Part shown: one piece after another, positions 16,767 through 26,038 of the stretch
Layout of the letters: each line of letters opens with the position of its first letter
How positions within the stretch are numbered: position 1 is the first letter of the stretch
From: Mycobacterium gastri
Lineage (GTDB): Bacteria > Actinomycetota > Actinomycetes > Mycobacteriales > Mycobacteriaceae
Direction: 5' to 3'
Length of the DNA stretch: 52,326 nucleotides
NCBI RefSeq assembly: GCF_002102175.1
Contig: NZ_LQOX01000139.1
Coordinates: forward strand, 1-52,326
Position numbers and translations under genes: made by a program
The notes under the pieces: model-generated
The model's input: the letters and a program-made list of their open reading frames with translations, nothing else
Told to the model about the DNA's origin: nothing
Database searches by the model: none

Positions 16767-18341
16767 ATGGACGACACGAGCACCGGCCAACGAAGCCACG
16801 CCGATCAACTCGACGCCCGGCTACTGCGGATCGCCGGGGTGTGTGTGCTCGGTTCGATGATGTCGATCGTGGACACGACGGTGGTCACCGTCGCGCAGCG
16901 CACCTTCGTCGCCACGTTCCATACCACTCAAGCCATGGTTGCCTGGACCATGACCGGCTACACCCTCGCCTTGGCGGCGGTGATCCCGCTGGCCGGTTGG
17001 GTGGCCGACCGGTTCGGTACCAAGCGGCCCTTCATGGGTTCGCTGCTCGCGTTCACCTTCGGCTCACTGCTGTGCGCGATGGCGCCCAATATCACTCTGT
17101 TGGTCGTGTTTCGGGTGGTGCAGGGCCTCGGCGGGGGCATGCTGATGCCGCTGGTTCTCACCATCCTGACCCGAGAGGCGGGCCCCCGCCGCCTCGGGCG
17201 GGTGCTGGCCATCTTGGGCATTCCGATGCTGCTCGGACCGGTCTTCGGTCCGGTGCTGGGCGGCTGGCTGATCGACAGCTACGGATGGCAATGGATCTTC
17301 TGGATCAACCTGCCGATCGGGCTGGTCACGCTGCTGCTTGCGGCAGTCGTCTTCCCGGGGGATCGGCCGACACCGTCGGAGTCGTTCGACGTCCTCGGCA
17401 TGCTGCTGCTCTCCCCCGGCCTGGCCACATTCCTGTACGGGGTGTCCGTCGTTCCCGCGCGCGGAACGGTGACCGATCGCCATGTGTGGATACCGGCCGC
17501 GCTCGGTCTGGCGTTGATCGTCGGGTTTGTCTTACATGCCGGCTACCGCGCCGAGCATCCGCTGATCGATCTGCGGTTGTTCACCAACCGCGTGGTCGCA
17601 CTTGCCAACTCGGCGATGTTTCTGTTCGCCGTCTCGTTTTTCGGCGCCGGGCTGCTATTCCCGAGCTACTTTCAGGAGTTGCTGCACCAGACGCCGTTAG
17701 GGGCCGGGATGAGCATGGTCCCGAGGGGAATCGGCGCCATGGTGACCATGCCGCTGGCCGGATCCATGATGGACAAACGCGGACCCGGCAAGATCCTGCT
17801 GGCCGGTGTGGCGCTGATCGCCGCGGGCATGGGCATCTTCGCCTACGGCGTTGCCAGACAAGCGGCTTACCTGCCGACACTGCTCATCGGATTGACGATC
17901 ATGGGCCTGGGCATGGGATTGACGATGATGCCGCTTTCCGCCGCCGCGGTGCAGACCCTGGCCCCGCATCACATCGCGCGGGGTTCGACGCTGATCAGTG
18001 TCAATCAGCAGGTGGGCGCATCGGTGGGAACCGCCTTGATGTCGATGATCCTGACCAGCCAGTTCAATCGCAGCGCAAACGTCGCCGCCGCACGCAAGAT
18101 CGCGGTCCTGCAAGAGGACGCGGCCCGGCGCGGGGTACCGGTCGACCCGTCGTCGATACCGCCGCAGGCACTCAACCCTGACTTCAAAGGCCCTGACTTC
18201 AAAGGCAATGTGCTGCATGACCTTTCGTATGCATACAGCGTGGTTTTCGCGGCGGCGGTGGTGCTGGTGGCGCTGACACTGGTCCCGGTGGCGTTTCTGC
18301 CGCGCAAGCCCGCGGGCCAGCTGCCGACGAGGGTGAATTAA
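16767..18341 (+). CDS. DHA2-type major facilitator drug exporter
   Basis: A 524-residue membrane transporter of the EmrB/QacA 14-helix class. Motif C-like GPVFGPVLGGWL and motif A-like GWVADRFGTKRP are visible, with many hydrophobic helices and a long periplasmic or cytosolic linker near the C terminus. ATG 16767 is chosen because GGGAG lies 6 nt upstream; the open frame upstream overlaps the divergent parA gene. In M. tuberculosis this position holds a SulP-type transporter (Rv1707, from memory), so this is a replacement. The linker contains an exact tandem duplication PDFKGPDFKG near residue 475. Confidence 0.92.
   Translation: MDDTSTGQRSHADQLDARLLRIAGVCVLGSMMSIVDTTVVTVAQRTFVATFHTTQAMVAWTMTGYTLALAAVIPLAGWVADRFGTKRPFMGSLLAFTFGSLLCAMAPNITLLVVFRVVQGLGGGMLMPLVLTILTREAGPRRLGRVLAILGIPMLLGPVFGPVLGGWLIDSYGWQWIFWINLPIGLVTLLLAAVVFPGDRPTPSESFDVLGMLLLSPGLATFLYGVSVVPARGTVTDRHVWIPAALGLALIVGFVLHAGYRAEHPLIDLRLFTNRVVALANSAMFLFAVSFFGAGLLFPSYFQELLHQTPLGAGMSMVPRGIGAMVTMPLAGSMMDKRGPGKILLAGVALIAAGMGIFAYGVARQAAYLPTLLIGLTIMGLGMGLTMMPLSAAAVQTLAPHHIARGSTLISVNQQVGASVGTALMSMILTSQFNRSANVAAARKIAVLQEDAARRGVPVDPSSIPPQALNPDFKGPDFKGNVLHDLSYAYSVVFAAAVVLVALTLVPVAFLPRKPAGQLPTRVN
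18176..18205 (+). repeat. 15-bp tandem duplication inside the MFS gene
   Basis: The unit CCTGACTTCAAAGGC occurs twice in a row and encodes PDFKG twice, in frame, in the hydrophilic segment before the last transmembrane helix. It is probably a recent slippage duplication. Confidence 0.75.
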
Positions 18342-18432
18342 CCTGCCGCTCGTTCGCCGCCAGCACCCGGCCGGGTTCACCCGGGCCACGCGCCGGCGCC
18401 CCAACACGGCGCTTGGTGGATATGCTTGCACG

Positions 18433-19449
18433 ATGACTTCGCGGGAAGGACCGTCGCACATAGCCAGCGAAAATCCGCAACGGTTGCCGACGAAACGCGA
18501 CGTGGAAACCAGCATTGCCGCAATGGCGAATGTTGCCAAGTCCGACGGTATCTCAGCAGTCGACGAGAGCCTCCTGGAAGCCGCACGCCGGTATCTAGCT
18601 GACGACGACATCGACTGGAGGAAGGTTGCCGAGCGACCGGCCGACGAAATATCGGCCACACTCGAATCCGATGTTGCCAAACGCTGCGTGTTGTTCCTGA
18701 TGACCGCCGCAATTTTCGCGCACGGGAGCGTTCAGCTGCCGAGAGTCGAGGCGAGCCTGAAGATCGCGAGGGCGCTCGGTTGCCACGAGGGGTTCCTCGA
18801 CGACCTCCTCGACATTGCCCGCGGACGCGAATTCATTGGGGCGATGCGAATCAGGGCAAAGCTTATGAGCAGCCACGGCACGTCCCGTATTCAGGTGCTG
18901 AAGGGCTTCTGGGACAACATGTCCGGTTATCTCGGGCTTTCGACCGACCCGGTGCTGGCTGCGTCCTATCACAAGCTGGGCCTGCTCGAACCGGGGTTGC
19001 TCGGACGCGAACTCTGGGCCCACTATGTTCGGAACAACCTGAGGTTTCCCGGTGAAAAAGGCACCACGGGCGAATTCATTGTTTCGCATGACGTGGCTCA
19101 TGTCTTGTCCGCCTATTCGACGGAGCCTGCCGGTGAAATCCTTGCTGGAGCGTTCACGGTCGGATACAAGGCCCGCAATCCATTTGCACCGCTGCTGCTG
19201 GTGCTTCTGCAGTTTCAGGCCGGCATAAAAATTGACTTTCGGTCCGAGGCGCTGACCGGATCACTTGATCCCGCCGGCTATATGGATGCGTTTCGGCGCG
19301 GCCTCGAATGCAATGCTGACCTTACCTACGGGAGTTGGGACTGGCGACACTACGCCGAGGTGCCGGTGGCGGAGCTTCGCGAGCGGTTGGCGATTCCACC
19401 GCAAGCCGCGCCGGCCGTTGCGGGCGGCACCTATCAAGAAGTCTTGTGA
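18433..19449 (+). CDS. TerB-like / COQ4-like fusion protein
   Basis: A 338-residue protein of two parts. Residues about 25-135 form an all-helical TerB-like domain (VAKSDGISAVDESLLEAA, then a second helical half). The C-terminal part resembles COQ4: residues 219-235 match the zinc motif HDxxHx11E exactly (His219, Asp220, His223, Glu235) and DFRSEALTGSLDPAGYMDAFRRGLECN follows. COQ4 acts in ubiquinone biosynthesis, yet mycobacteria use menaquinone, so another small-molecule role is likely. It starts 91 bp after the exporter in the same direction and may be co-transcribed. Motif match is seen; function is unknown. Confidence 0.7.
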   Translation: MTSREGPSHIASENPQRLPTKRDVETSIAAMANVAKSDGISAVDESLLEAARRYLADDDIDWRKVAERPADEISATLESDVAKRCVLFLMTAAIFAHGSVQLPRVEASLKIARALGCHEGFLDDLLDIARGREFIGAMRIRAKLMSSHGTSRIQVLKGFWDNMSGYLGLSTDPVLAASYHKLGLLEPGLLGRELWAHYVRNNLRFPGEKGTTGEFIVSHDVAHVLSAYSTEPAGEILAGAFTVGYKARNPFAPLLLVLLQFQAGIKIDFRSEALTGSLDPAGYMDAFRRGLECNADLTYGSWDWRHYAEVPVAELRERLAIPPQAAPAVAGGTYQEVL

Positions 19450-19846
19450 AGCACCAGGCGTCACTATTGAACGTATGCCGCTAATTGCCGGACCGACACC
19501 CGGGCCAGACATTAGACGAGCGGTGATTTTATCTTCGTTAACTACTCCTACCGGGGGGTTAACAAAGCGGTAATTTCAGTTCGGCCTCCGCGCCGCAGGG
19601 ACGGCGGATACAAACTAATGCACTGATTGCCGACATCTTGCCGACATCGACGTCGCGACCGGCCGCGTCAGTCCCCAGCGCAAGGTGGTATCAATGACCG
19701 TCAATTTTTCTGCCAACGACGTTGATTGCTCTCGTCACGTCGCTTCCCCACGCTCAGCCCGGGTCGGCGGCGGGCCATCGGCCATCGCGATCGGCCGGTA
19801 GGCCTTGCTCGGCGTACAGATTTCCCCTGCTGCCGGGAGTCGCCTC
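19450..19846. other. Intergenic region upstream of PPE23
   Basis: No gene is supported. It holds two GTTAAC hexamers 21 bp apart (19537-19542 and 19558-19563) and an exact tandem 11-bp repeat TTGCCGACATC at 19627-19648. These may be regulator sites for the PPE23-PPE22 genes. A clear promoter was not assigned. Confidence 0.5.
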
Positions 19847-20890
19847 GTGGCCGGCAGCATCGGCCCGTGTCTGCTATCCGACTTCGCGGCATTACCGCCC
19901 GAGATCAATTCCGGGCGGATGTACAGCGGCCCCGGATCGGGCTCCCTGATGGCTGCGGCGGCGGCGTGGGACCGCTTGGCCGATGACCTGGAGACTGCGG
20001 CTAGCGCCTACGGTTCGCTGGTCCTGGAGCTGACCGGTCTGCCGTGGCGCGGTCCGGCAGCCGATGCGATGGTGGCTTCCGTTCTGCCGTTTGTCAGCTG
20101 GCTGAGTACCACAGCGACGCTTGCCGAGCAGGCCGCAATGCAGGCCAGCGCGGCCGCAGCCGCCTTCGAGTTGGCGTTTGCGCTGATCGTACCGCCGCCG
20201 GTGATCGTGGCCAACAGGGCTTTATTGGTGGCACTCGTCGCGACCAACTGGTTCGGGCAAAACACCCCGGCGATCGCGACCGCCGAAGCTCACTACGCCG
20301 AGATGTGGCTACAAGACGCCACCGCCATGCACGAATACGCCGCCGCCGCGGCGCTCGCCTCGGTATTGACGCCGTTCACGACGCCACCGAAGGTCGCCGA
20401 CCCATCGCTGGCGTCGATTCCCTGGGACACCGTGCTCAACTACTGGACGACGGTTCTGGACGCCTTGGCCATCTCCGAGGCGTTCATTTACGACGCCGGC
20501 GGCCTGACCCTCAATGGCCTGCAGCTCGCCGGAGCGATGTTGTGGTCCAACGCTTCCAACGCCGCCGCGGCCGGCGTCCCCGGCGCCGCCGCGGCGTGGA
20601 GCTTGTCGCAAGTGGGCGCCGGGCCGGTGGCGATCAGTGCCGGTCTGGCCGTCAAGATCGGACCGATGTCGGTGCCACCGGGGTGGAGCCCGCTGCCCTC
20701 GGCCGCCGGCGCCAAGGTGGCGACGATATCCGCTCGTGGCGTCCGCGCCGCCGTCCGGGCCGGTGAATTGTCGGGCCTACTGCCGGGCGTATCACCGTCA
20801 CGGTCGAGAGCAGCTGAGGCCGGCGGCAACTTCGGCCGCCGGTATGGATCACGAATCCGGGTGACGTGTCGCCCACCGAACGCCGGATAG
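19847..20890 (+). CDS. PPE23: PPE family protein, PPE23-like
   Basis: A 347-residue PPE protein of the SVP subgroup: DFAALPPEINSGRMYSGPGSG begins the PPE domain, the conserved W of the exported helical bundle is present, and the SVP signature GPMSVPPGW lies near residue 275. The usual initiating MDF is replaced by SDF, so the start must be upstream; GTG 19847 is chosen because GGGAG lies 7 nt before it. This resembles M. tuberculosis PPE23, which also has an N-terminal extension before its PPE motif. ESX-dependent export is expected. It precedes PPE22 by 52 bp. Confidence 0.85.
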   Translation: MAGSIGPCLLSDFAALPPEINSGRMYSGPGSGSLMAAAAAWDRLADDLETAASAYGSLVLELTGLPWRGPAADAMVASVLPFVSWLSTTATLAEQAAMQASAAAAAFELAFALIVPPPVIVANRALLVALVATNWFGQNTPAIATAEAHYAEMWLQDATAMHEYAAAAALASVLTPFTTPPKVADPSLASIPWDTVLNYWTTVLDALAISEAFIYDAGGLTLNGLQLAGAMLWSNASNAAAAGVPGAAAAWSLSQVGAGPVAISAGLAVKIGPMSVPPGWSPLPSAAGAKVATISARGVRAAVRAGELSGLLPGVSPSRSRAAEAGGNFGRRYGSRIRVTCRPPNAG

Positions 20891-20942
20891 CCGGTTCGGT
20901 GATCGACATGGCGAGCCGTCGTAACGTAAGGAGCTCATAGCG

Positions 20943-22109
20943 ATGGATTTCGGGGCGCTGCCACCGGAGGTCAACTCCGGACGCTTGTATGCCGGACCGG
21001 GATCAGCCCCGCTGGTTGCGGCGGCGTCGGCCTGGAGCGGGCTGGCTTCCGAGTTGAGTTTGGCCGCCGACGGCTACGAGCGGGTGGTGATGACGCTGCA
21101 TGCCGAAGAATGGCTGGGGCCGGCGTCGACGCTGATGATCGAGGCGGTCGCACCGTACCTGGCGTGGATGCGAACCGCCGCCGCGCAGGCCGAGCAGGCC
21201 GCAAGTCAGGCGCGGGCCGCGGCGGCCGCCTTCGAGACGGCGTTTGCCGCCGTGGTGCCCCCACCGCTCATTGCCGCCAATCGTGCTCAGCTGGCATCGC
21301 TCATCGCGAAAAACGTGTACGGGCAATATGGCGCCGCCATCGCGGCCCTGGAAGCTCAATACGCCGAGATGTGGGCGCGCGACGCCAGGGCGATGTACAG
21401 CTATGCGGGTTCCTCGGCGAGCGCGGCGCAGCTGACCCCGTACACCCCGCCGCCGCACATCACCAGCCCCTCCGCGGTCGCCCAGGCCGCCGCCACCTCG
21501 GCAGGAGCGGCGCAGAACACGTTGTCGGGACTGATTTCCGAGCTGCCGAGCATGCTGCTGGGACTCGCATCGCCCATCTCGTCGGCCTTGTCTACGGCGG
21601 GTGTGACCTCGAATCCGGGATGGCTGCAGTGGCTCATCGACTGGTATATGCCGATATCGCAGCTCATCTACAACACCGTGGGTCTGCCCTATTTCGCCAT
21701 TGGTATCGGTAACAGCCTGATCACGTCGTGGCGGGCGCTCGGCTGGATCGGCCCGGAGGCCGCGGAAACCTCGGCCGGTGCGGCCGGGGCGGCCTCAGCT
21801 GCGGCAGCGGTCGCCGCGCCGGCGGCTCTCGGCGGCGCCGGGCCGATAGCGGCGGGCCTGGGAAGTGCATCCGCCCTCGGCAAGTTGTCGGTGCCGCCCG
21901 CGTGGACCGCCGTCGACCCGGGCCCGGGTCCGGTCGTCAGGCCCGACACCGCACCCCTGGCCAGCGACATCGTCAACCCGCCGGAGGTCGGTGCGCCGGG
22001 AAGCCTGCTGGGCGGAATGCCACTGGCCGGCCCCGGCGCCGCCGCGGGCGCGGGCCCCAAATATGGGTTTCGGGTTACCGTGATGTCCCGACCGCCATTT
22101 GCGGGGTGA
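20943..22109 (+). CDS. PPE22: PPE family protein, PPE22-like
   Basis: A 388-residue PPE-SVP protein. It begins MDFGALPPEVNSGRLYAGPGS, has the PPE helical bundle to about residue 180 and the SVP signature GKLSVPPAW near 320, and ends in YGFRVTVMSRPPFAG, a tail shared with many PPE-SVP proteins. AAGGAG lies upstream of the ATG. It follows PPE23 and precedes cycA, the same order as Rv1706c-Rv1705c-Rv1704c. Surface localisation and ESX-5 export are expected from family knowledge. Confidence 0.93.
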   Translation: MDFGALPPEVNSGRLYAGPGSAPLVAAASAWSGLASELSLAADGYERVVMTLHAEEWLGPASTLMIEAVAPYLAWMRTAAAQAEQAASQARAAAAAFETAFAAVVPPPLIAANRAQLASLIAKNVYGQYGAAIAALEAQYAEMWARDARAMYSYAGSSASAAQLTPYTPPPHITSPSAVAQAAATSAGAAQNTLSGLISELPSMLLGLASPISSALSTAGVTSNPGWLQWLIDWYMPISQLIYNTVGLPYFAIGIGNSLITSWRALGWIGPEAAETSAGAAGAASAAAAVAAPAALGGAGPIAAGLGSASALGKLSVPPAWTAVDPGPGPVVRPDTAPLASDIVNPPEVGAPGSLLGGMPLAGPGAAAGAGPKYGFRVTVMSRPPFAG

Positions 22110-22160
22110 CCGCCGCTGCTGTGGTGCACAATCCAATCCACCACGTGACGAGGACCCCAC

Positions 22161-23549
22161 ATGCCGCACCTGCAGCGCAGGCTTTCCAACCGGCACATCC
22201 AGTTGATCGCGATCGGGGGCGCGATCGGCACCGGCCTGTTCATGGGATCCGGACGCACCATCTCCCTTGCCGGCCCCGCGGTGCTGGTGGTTTACGCAAT
22301 CATCGGGTTCTTCGTCTTTTTCGTCCTGCGGGCGATGGGTGAATTACTGCTGTCGAACCTGAACTACAAGTCGTTCGTCGATTTCACGGCCGACCTGTTG
22401 GGACCCGCCGCAGCGTTTTATCTGGGGTGGTCGTACTGGTTCGCCTGGGTCGTCACGGGCATCGCAGACCTCGTCGCGATCACCGGCTACGCCAGGTTCT
22501 GGTGGCCCGCCTCGCCGGTGTGGTTACCAGCTCTGATCACCGTCAGCCTCATCCTGACGGTCAACTTGTTCAGCGTCGGCCATTTCGGAGAGATGGAATT
22601 CTGGCTGGCGTTGATCAAGGTCGTGGCGATACTGAGCCTCATCCTCTTGGGCGCATTCCTGGTGGTGACCAACTTCGTCTCCCCGCAAGGTGATCGGGCG
22701 ACGATCGAAAACCTTTGGAACGACGGCGGTTTGTTCCCCCGGGGCTTCATGGGCTTGGCCAGTGGCTTCCAGATCGCGTTCTTCGCCTACATCGGTGTGG
22801 AACTCGTCGGCACCGCCGCCGGCGAAACGGCAAACCCGCGCCGCACCATTCCCCGCGCGATCAATGCCGTTCCGGTGCGCGTGGCGATCTTCTACGTCGG
22901 TGCGCTGCTGGCAATCCTGGCCGTTGTGCCCTGGCGGCGCTTCGCCAGCGGCCAATCCCCGTTCGTGACAATGTTTTCGCTGGCGGGTCTGACCGCGGCG
23001 GCGTCGGTCGTCAACTTCGTGGTGACCACCGCGGCCGCCTCCTCGGCGAACTCCGGGGTGTTTTCCACCGGCCGGATGCTGTTCGGCCTGGCCGACGAGG
23101 GCAGCGCGCCGGCAGTGTTCCAACGGCTCAACCGCGGGGGCGTGCCCGCGTCGGCCATCGTGTTCACGGCTCCGCTGCTGCTGACCTCCATCCCGCTGCT
23201 CTACGCGGGCGGTTCGGTGATCGGCGCCTTCACACTGATCACCACCGTCGCCTCGCTGCTCTTCATGTTCGTGTGGACGACGATCGTCGTCAGCTACCTC
23301 GTGTACCGCCGTCGGCACCCACACCGGCACGCCGGTTCCATCTACAAGATGCCCGGCGGTGTCAGCATGTGTTGGGCGGTGCTGGCCTTCTTTGTATTCG
23401 TGATCTGGACCCTCACCACTGAGACCGAAACGGCGGTCGCGTTGGCGTTGGTCCCGCTCTGGTTCGCGGTCCTCACGCTGGGTTGGTTGGTGGTGCGCCG
23501 ACGAGCGCCCGGTGTTCCCGTCGGCGGCGAGCGCTCAGTGTTGCCGTGA
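22161..23549 (+). CDS. cycA: Amino-acid permease (CycA, D-serine/D-alanine/glycine)
   Basis: A 462-residue amino-acid/proton symporter of the APC family. The N-terminal signature RHIQLIAIGGAIGTGLFMGSG (helix 1 substrate-binding break) and the central GFQIAFFAYIGVELVGTAAGE are diagnostic; about 12 transmembrane helices are visible. CycA imports D-serine, D-alanine and glycine and is the route for D-cycloserine entry in mycobacteria. It follows PPE22 by 51 bp. Its 3' end overlaps the convergent phosphodiesterase gene by 15 bp. Confidence 0.93.
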   Translation: MPHLQRRLSNRHIQLIAIGGAIGTGLFMGSGRTISLAGPAVLVVYAIIGFFVFFVLRAMGELLLSNLNYKSFVDFTADLLGPAAAFYLGWSYWFAWVVTGIADLVAITGYARFWWPASPVWLPALITVSLILTVNLFSVGHFGEMEFWLALIKVVAILSLILLGAFLVVTNFVSPQGDRATIENLWNDGGLFPRGFMGLASGFQIAFFAYIGVELVGTAAGETANPRRTIPRAINAVPVRVAIFYVGALLAILAVVPWRRFASGQSPFVTMFSLAGLTAAASVVNFVVTTAAASSANSGVFSTGRMLFGLADEGSAPAVFQRLNRGGVPASAIVFTAPLLLTSIPLLYAGGSVIGAFTLITTVASLLFMFVWTTIVVSYLVYRRRHPHRHAGSIYKMPGGVSMCWAVLAFFVFVIWTLTTETETAVALALVPLWFAVLTLGWLVVRRRAPGVPVGGERSVLP

Positions 23550-24923
23550 GCCGTGCGCGTCGAGAACCACGTCACGCACCGCGGTGACCGGCATGGGCGC
23601 AGCCTGATTCGGCAGCAGTTCCGGTGACGAGGCGATGATCAGCGGCGTGTCCTCGTCGCAGTCCGGCAGCCTGCCGTGGGTGCCGCCGACATGCTTGCCG
23701 TTGAGAGCGATCACCCCCATGGTGTATCGAAGGCCCAGCGCCTTCTTGGCCAATGCCGCAGCAGCTTTGGCTTTGACGGTCCGATCGTCGGGGTTCATCA
23801 GCAACTCGGCGGGGTCGTATCCCGGCTTGCGATGAATGTCCACACACGGCGCGAACTCCGGAGCCCGGGCGTCGTCGAGCCAGTAGTAGTAGGTGAACCA
23901 GGCGCCCGGTTCGGCGACCGCCACCAGCTCACCTGCCCGCGGATGATCAATTGCCAAGCGCTGCTGCGCGTTTCGATCCAAGACCTGGTCCACGCCGTCG
24001 AGCGCTTCGAGTAGGCCCGCTACCCGGGTGATGTCGGACTCGTCGCGCACGTAGATATGGGCGGCCTGATGGTCGGCGACGGCGAACGCCCGCGATGTCC
24101 ACGGGTCCAAGTACTCCCGGCCCTGCTGGGTGTAGACATTCAGATACCCTTCCCGCCGGAGTTGACGGTTGATATCCACCGGGCGATCGGCCGGCGCGAT
24201 CCCGTACTCGGAGACGACGATGGTCGTCATGTCGTGCTCGGCGGCCGCCGCCAGCAAGGGGGCCAGCGCCGCGTCGACGTCGGCGGCCGCCGTGATGGCC
24301 TGCGGTGACCCGGGGCCGTAGCGCTGAAAGTCGTAGTCCAGGTGCGGGATATACGCGGTGAGCAGGGTGGGCGAATAACGTTGCAGGATCTCTATCGACG
24401 CGTCCACCAGCCAGCGCGACGACGTGATGTCGGCCGTCGGGCCCCAGTATTGGAACAGCGGGAAAACGCCCAGCTTGTCGGTCAGGATGTCGTGCAGATC
24501 CGACGGCACGACGTAGCAGTCCGGCGATTTGCGCCCGTCTTGGTGATACACCGGCCGCGGCGTGACGATCACGTCATGGCTCGCGTTCATCGCATACCAC
24601 CAGCCGACGTTCGCCGAAGTGTACCCGTCGAAGCGCCCGGCAGCGGTCTCCCAAACCTTCTCCCCCGCAACCAGCTTGTTGCTCTGCCGCCACAGCAGCA
24701 CCTCGCCCAGGTCACGGAAATACCAGCCGTTGCCGACGATTCCGTGCTGGTTGGGCATCAGGCCGGTGACCATCGACGACTGCACCGAGCAGGTGACCGC
24801 CGGGAACACCGGCGCCAGTTGTCGCATCGCACCCTGGGCGGCAAGCGCGGCGAGATTCGGCATGTGCCGCAGCAGCGGTTGGGTGAGCCCGACGACGTTG
24901 ACCAGTAGAACTCGTCGGGTCAT
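23535..24923 (-). CDS. EboF-type nucleotide pyrophosphatase/phosphodiesterase
   Basis: A 462-residue alkaline-phosphatase-superfamily enzyme. The nucleophile region FPAVTCSVQSSMVTGLMPNQHG (Thr44 likely) is near the N terminus; IPHLDYDFQRYGPGSP and SEYG supply further metal ligands, and KHVGGTHG a late one. Such enzymes hydrolyse phosphodiester or pyrophosphate bonds. In Ebo clusters this is the EboF member. The ATG at 24923 overlaps the EboE stop (ATGA); the longer open frame upstream is inside eboE. It is the last gene of the six-gene operon. The substrate is unknown and may be a phosphorylated or nucleotide-activated cyclitol lipid (inference). Confidence 0.85.
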   Translation of the reverse strand: MTRRVLLVNVVGLTQPLLRHMPNLAALAAQGAMRQLAPVFPAVTCSVQSSMVTGLMPNQHGIVGNGWYFRDLGEVLLWRQSNKLVAGEKVWETAAGRFDGYTSANVGWWYAMNASHDVIVTPRPVYHQDGRKSPDCYVVPSDLHDILTDKLGVFPLFQYWGPTADITSSRWLVDASIEILQRYSPTLLTAYIPHLDYDFQRYGPGSPQAITAAADVDAALAPLLAAAAEHDMTTIVVSEYGIAPADRPVDINRQLRREGYLNVYTQQGREYLDPWTSRAFAVADHQAAHIYVRDESDITRVAGLLEALDGVDQVLDRNAQQRLAIDHPRAGELVAVAEPGAWFTYYYWLDDARAPEFAPCVDIHRKPGYDPAELLMNPDDRTVKAKAAAALAKKALGLRYTMGVIALNGKHVGGTHGRLPDCDEDTPLIIASSPELLPNQAAPMPVTAVRDVVLDAHGSRQH

Positions 24924-26038
24924 GCCGCGTCCTGTTCGCACAAAAGATCTTTGAGCCAACGGATTTCGGCCGCGATGTCATCGGCCAGACTGCCCATCCG
25001 CAGCGATGACGGCAGGACCTCCCACGTGTAGGTTTCGATTTCGATGTCGACGGGCTCGGGTAGCGCCCCCGCCCCCAGCATCGCCATCACGTCGGCCAGC
25101 ACGTGCGACGTGTTGCTCAACGGTGCCGGCGGATCCAGGTGCAGCGGGACGTGATAGTGCACGCGGGCGCTGCCGGATCGGGGTGTCGACGGGTCCGCGA
25201 AGGAAAAGTCGTCGCGGAACCACTGGTGACCGTCGGCATCGACGCCGTTGACCTGATGCAGATACGGAGAGCCCGCGAACTCGGCGAAGGCTTCAGCCAC
25301 CCCGCCGGCGGCCAGGTCGTCGATCTGAATTGCGTTGGAGGCCTGGATCTTCACCACGTCGGTTCCTACATCAGCCAGGCCGGCCACCACTTCGGCCGGG
25401 TTCTCACCCATCACGGCCAGGTGGCAGGTGTCCAGGCACAGCCCGATGTAGCGGGTATCGACGTTGCCGTGGCCGAACCAATCGATGGCGTCGCGGCATG
25501 ATCCGATCACGCAGCCGGGCTCGGGTTCGATGGCCATCCTGATCCGATGCCCGGACTCCTGTTCGATGCGCCGCAGAGCGCCGCTGAGCGCGGCCAGCGT
25601 CTGCCGGGCCCGGTCATCGGCTGAGTCGTCCCATGGGTTGCTCCAGCCCAGCGGCAGTGTCGAGATGGTGCCGTGTTCGGTGCCGGCCAGCAGGTCACTG
25701 AGCACCTCAGCACAGTGGCGGGTGTATTCCAGCCGGTCCGGTGTTGTCCAATCCGGTTGGTATACTTTATGTTTCACTGAGTCGCCGTGAAAGACCCCGT
25801 AGGGGAAAGCGTTCATGGTCACGACGGCAAGCCCGTTGTCGGCCAGAATCGCGGCCAGCCGGCTGCGCGCTGCTCGATCAGCGGCCAACCGGGCCATGGT
25901 GGCGGCCGGCAACCACAGACCGACGCCGAGGCGTTCCAGGCCGGCGCGTTGCCGAGCCGGCGCGAACACCGACAGCAGTTGGTGCTCCAGCGCCAGCAGA
26001 CTGTCGGCAGCGACGACATTGCTGCAGTAGGACAGCAT
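24920..26038 (-). CDS. EboE-like TIM-barrel protein
   Basis: A 372-residue xylose-isomerase-like TIM-barrel protein. The blocks MNAFPYGVFHGDSVKHKVYQPDW, IEPEPGCVIG, GLCLDTCHLAVM and the late VHYHVPLHLDPP are those of the EboE group, called metabolite traffic protein in cyanobacterial and algal Ebo clusters. Glu, Asp and His residues in these blocks would form a divalent-metal site. Its ATG shares a base with the TatD stop (TGATG). The reaction is not known for any member. It is encoded between EboB-like and EboF-like genes. Confidence 0.85.
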   Translation of the reverse strand: MLSYCSNVVAADSLLALEHQLLSVFAPARQRAGLERLGVGLWLPAATMARLAADRAARSRLAAILADNGLAVVTMNAFPYGVFHGDSVKHKVYQPDWTTPDRLEYTRHCAEVLSDLLAGTEHGTISTLPLGWSNPWDDSADDRARQTLAALSGALRRIEQESGHRIRMAIEPEPGCVIGSCRDAIDWFGHGNVDTRYIGLCLDTCHLAVMGENPAEVVAGLADVGTDVVKIQASNAIQIDDLAAGGVAEAFAEFAGSPYLHQVNGVDADGHQWFRDDFSFADPSTPRSGSARVHYHVPLHLDPPAPLSNTSHVLADVMAMLGAGALPEPVDIEIETYTWEVLPSSLRMGSLADDIAAEIRWLKDLLCEQDAA

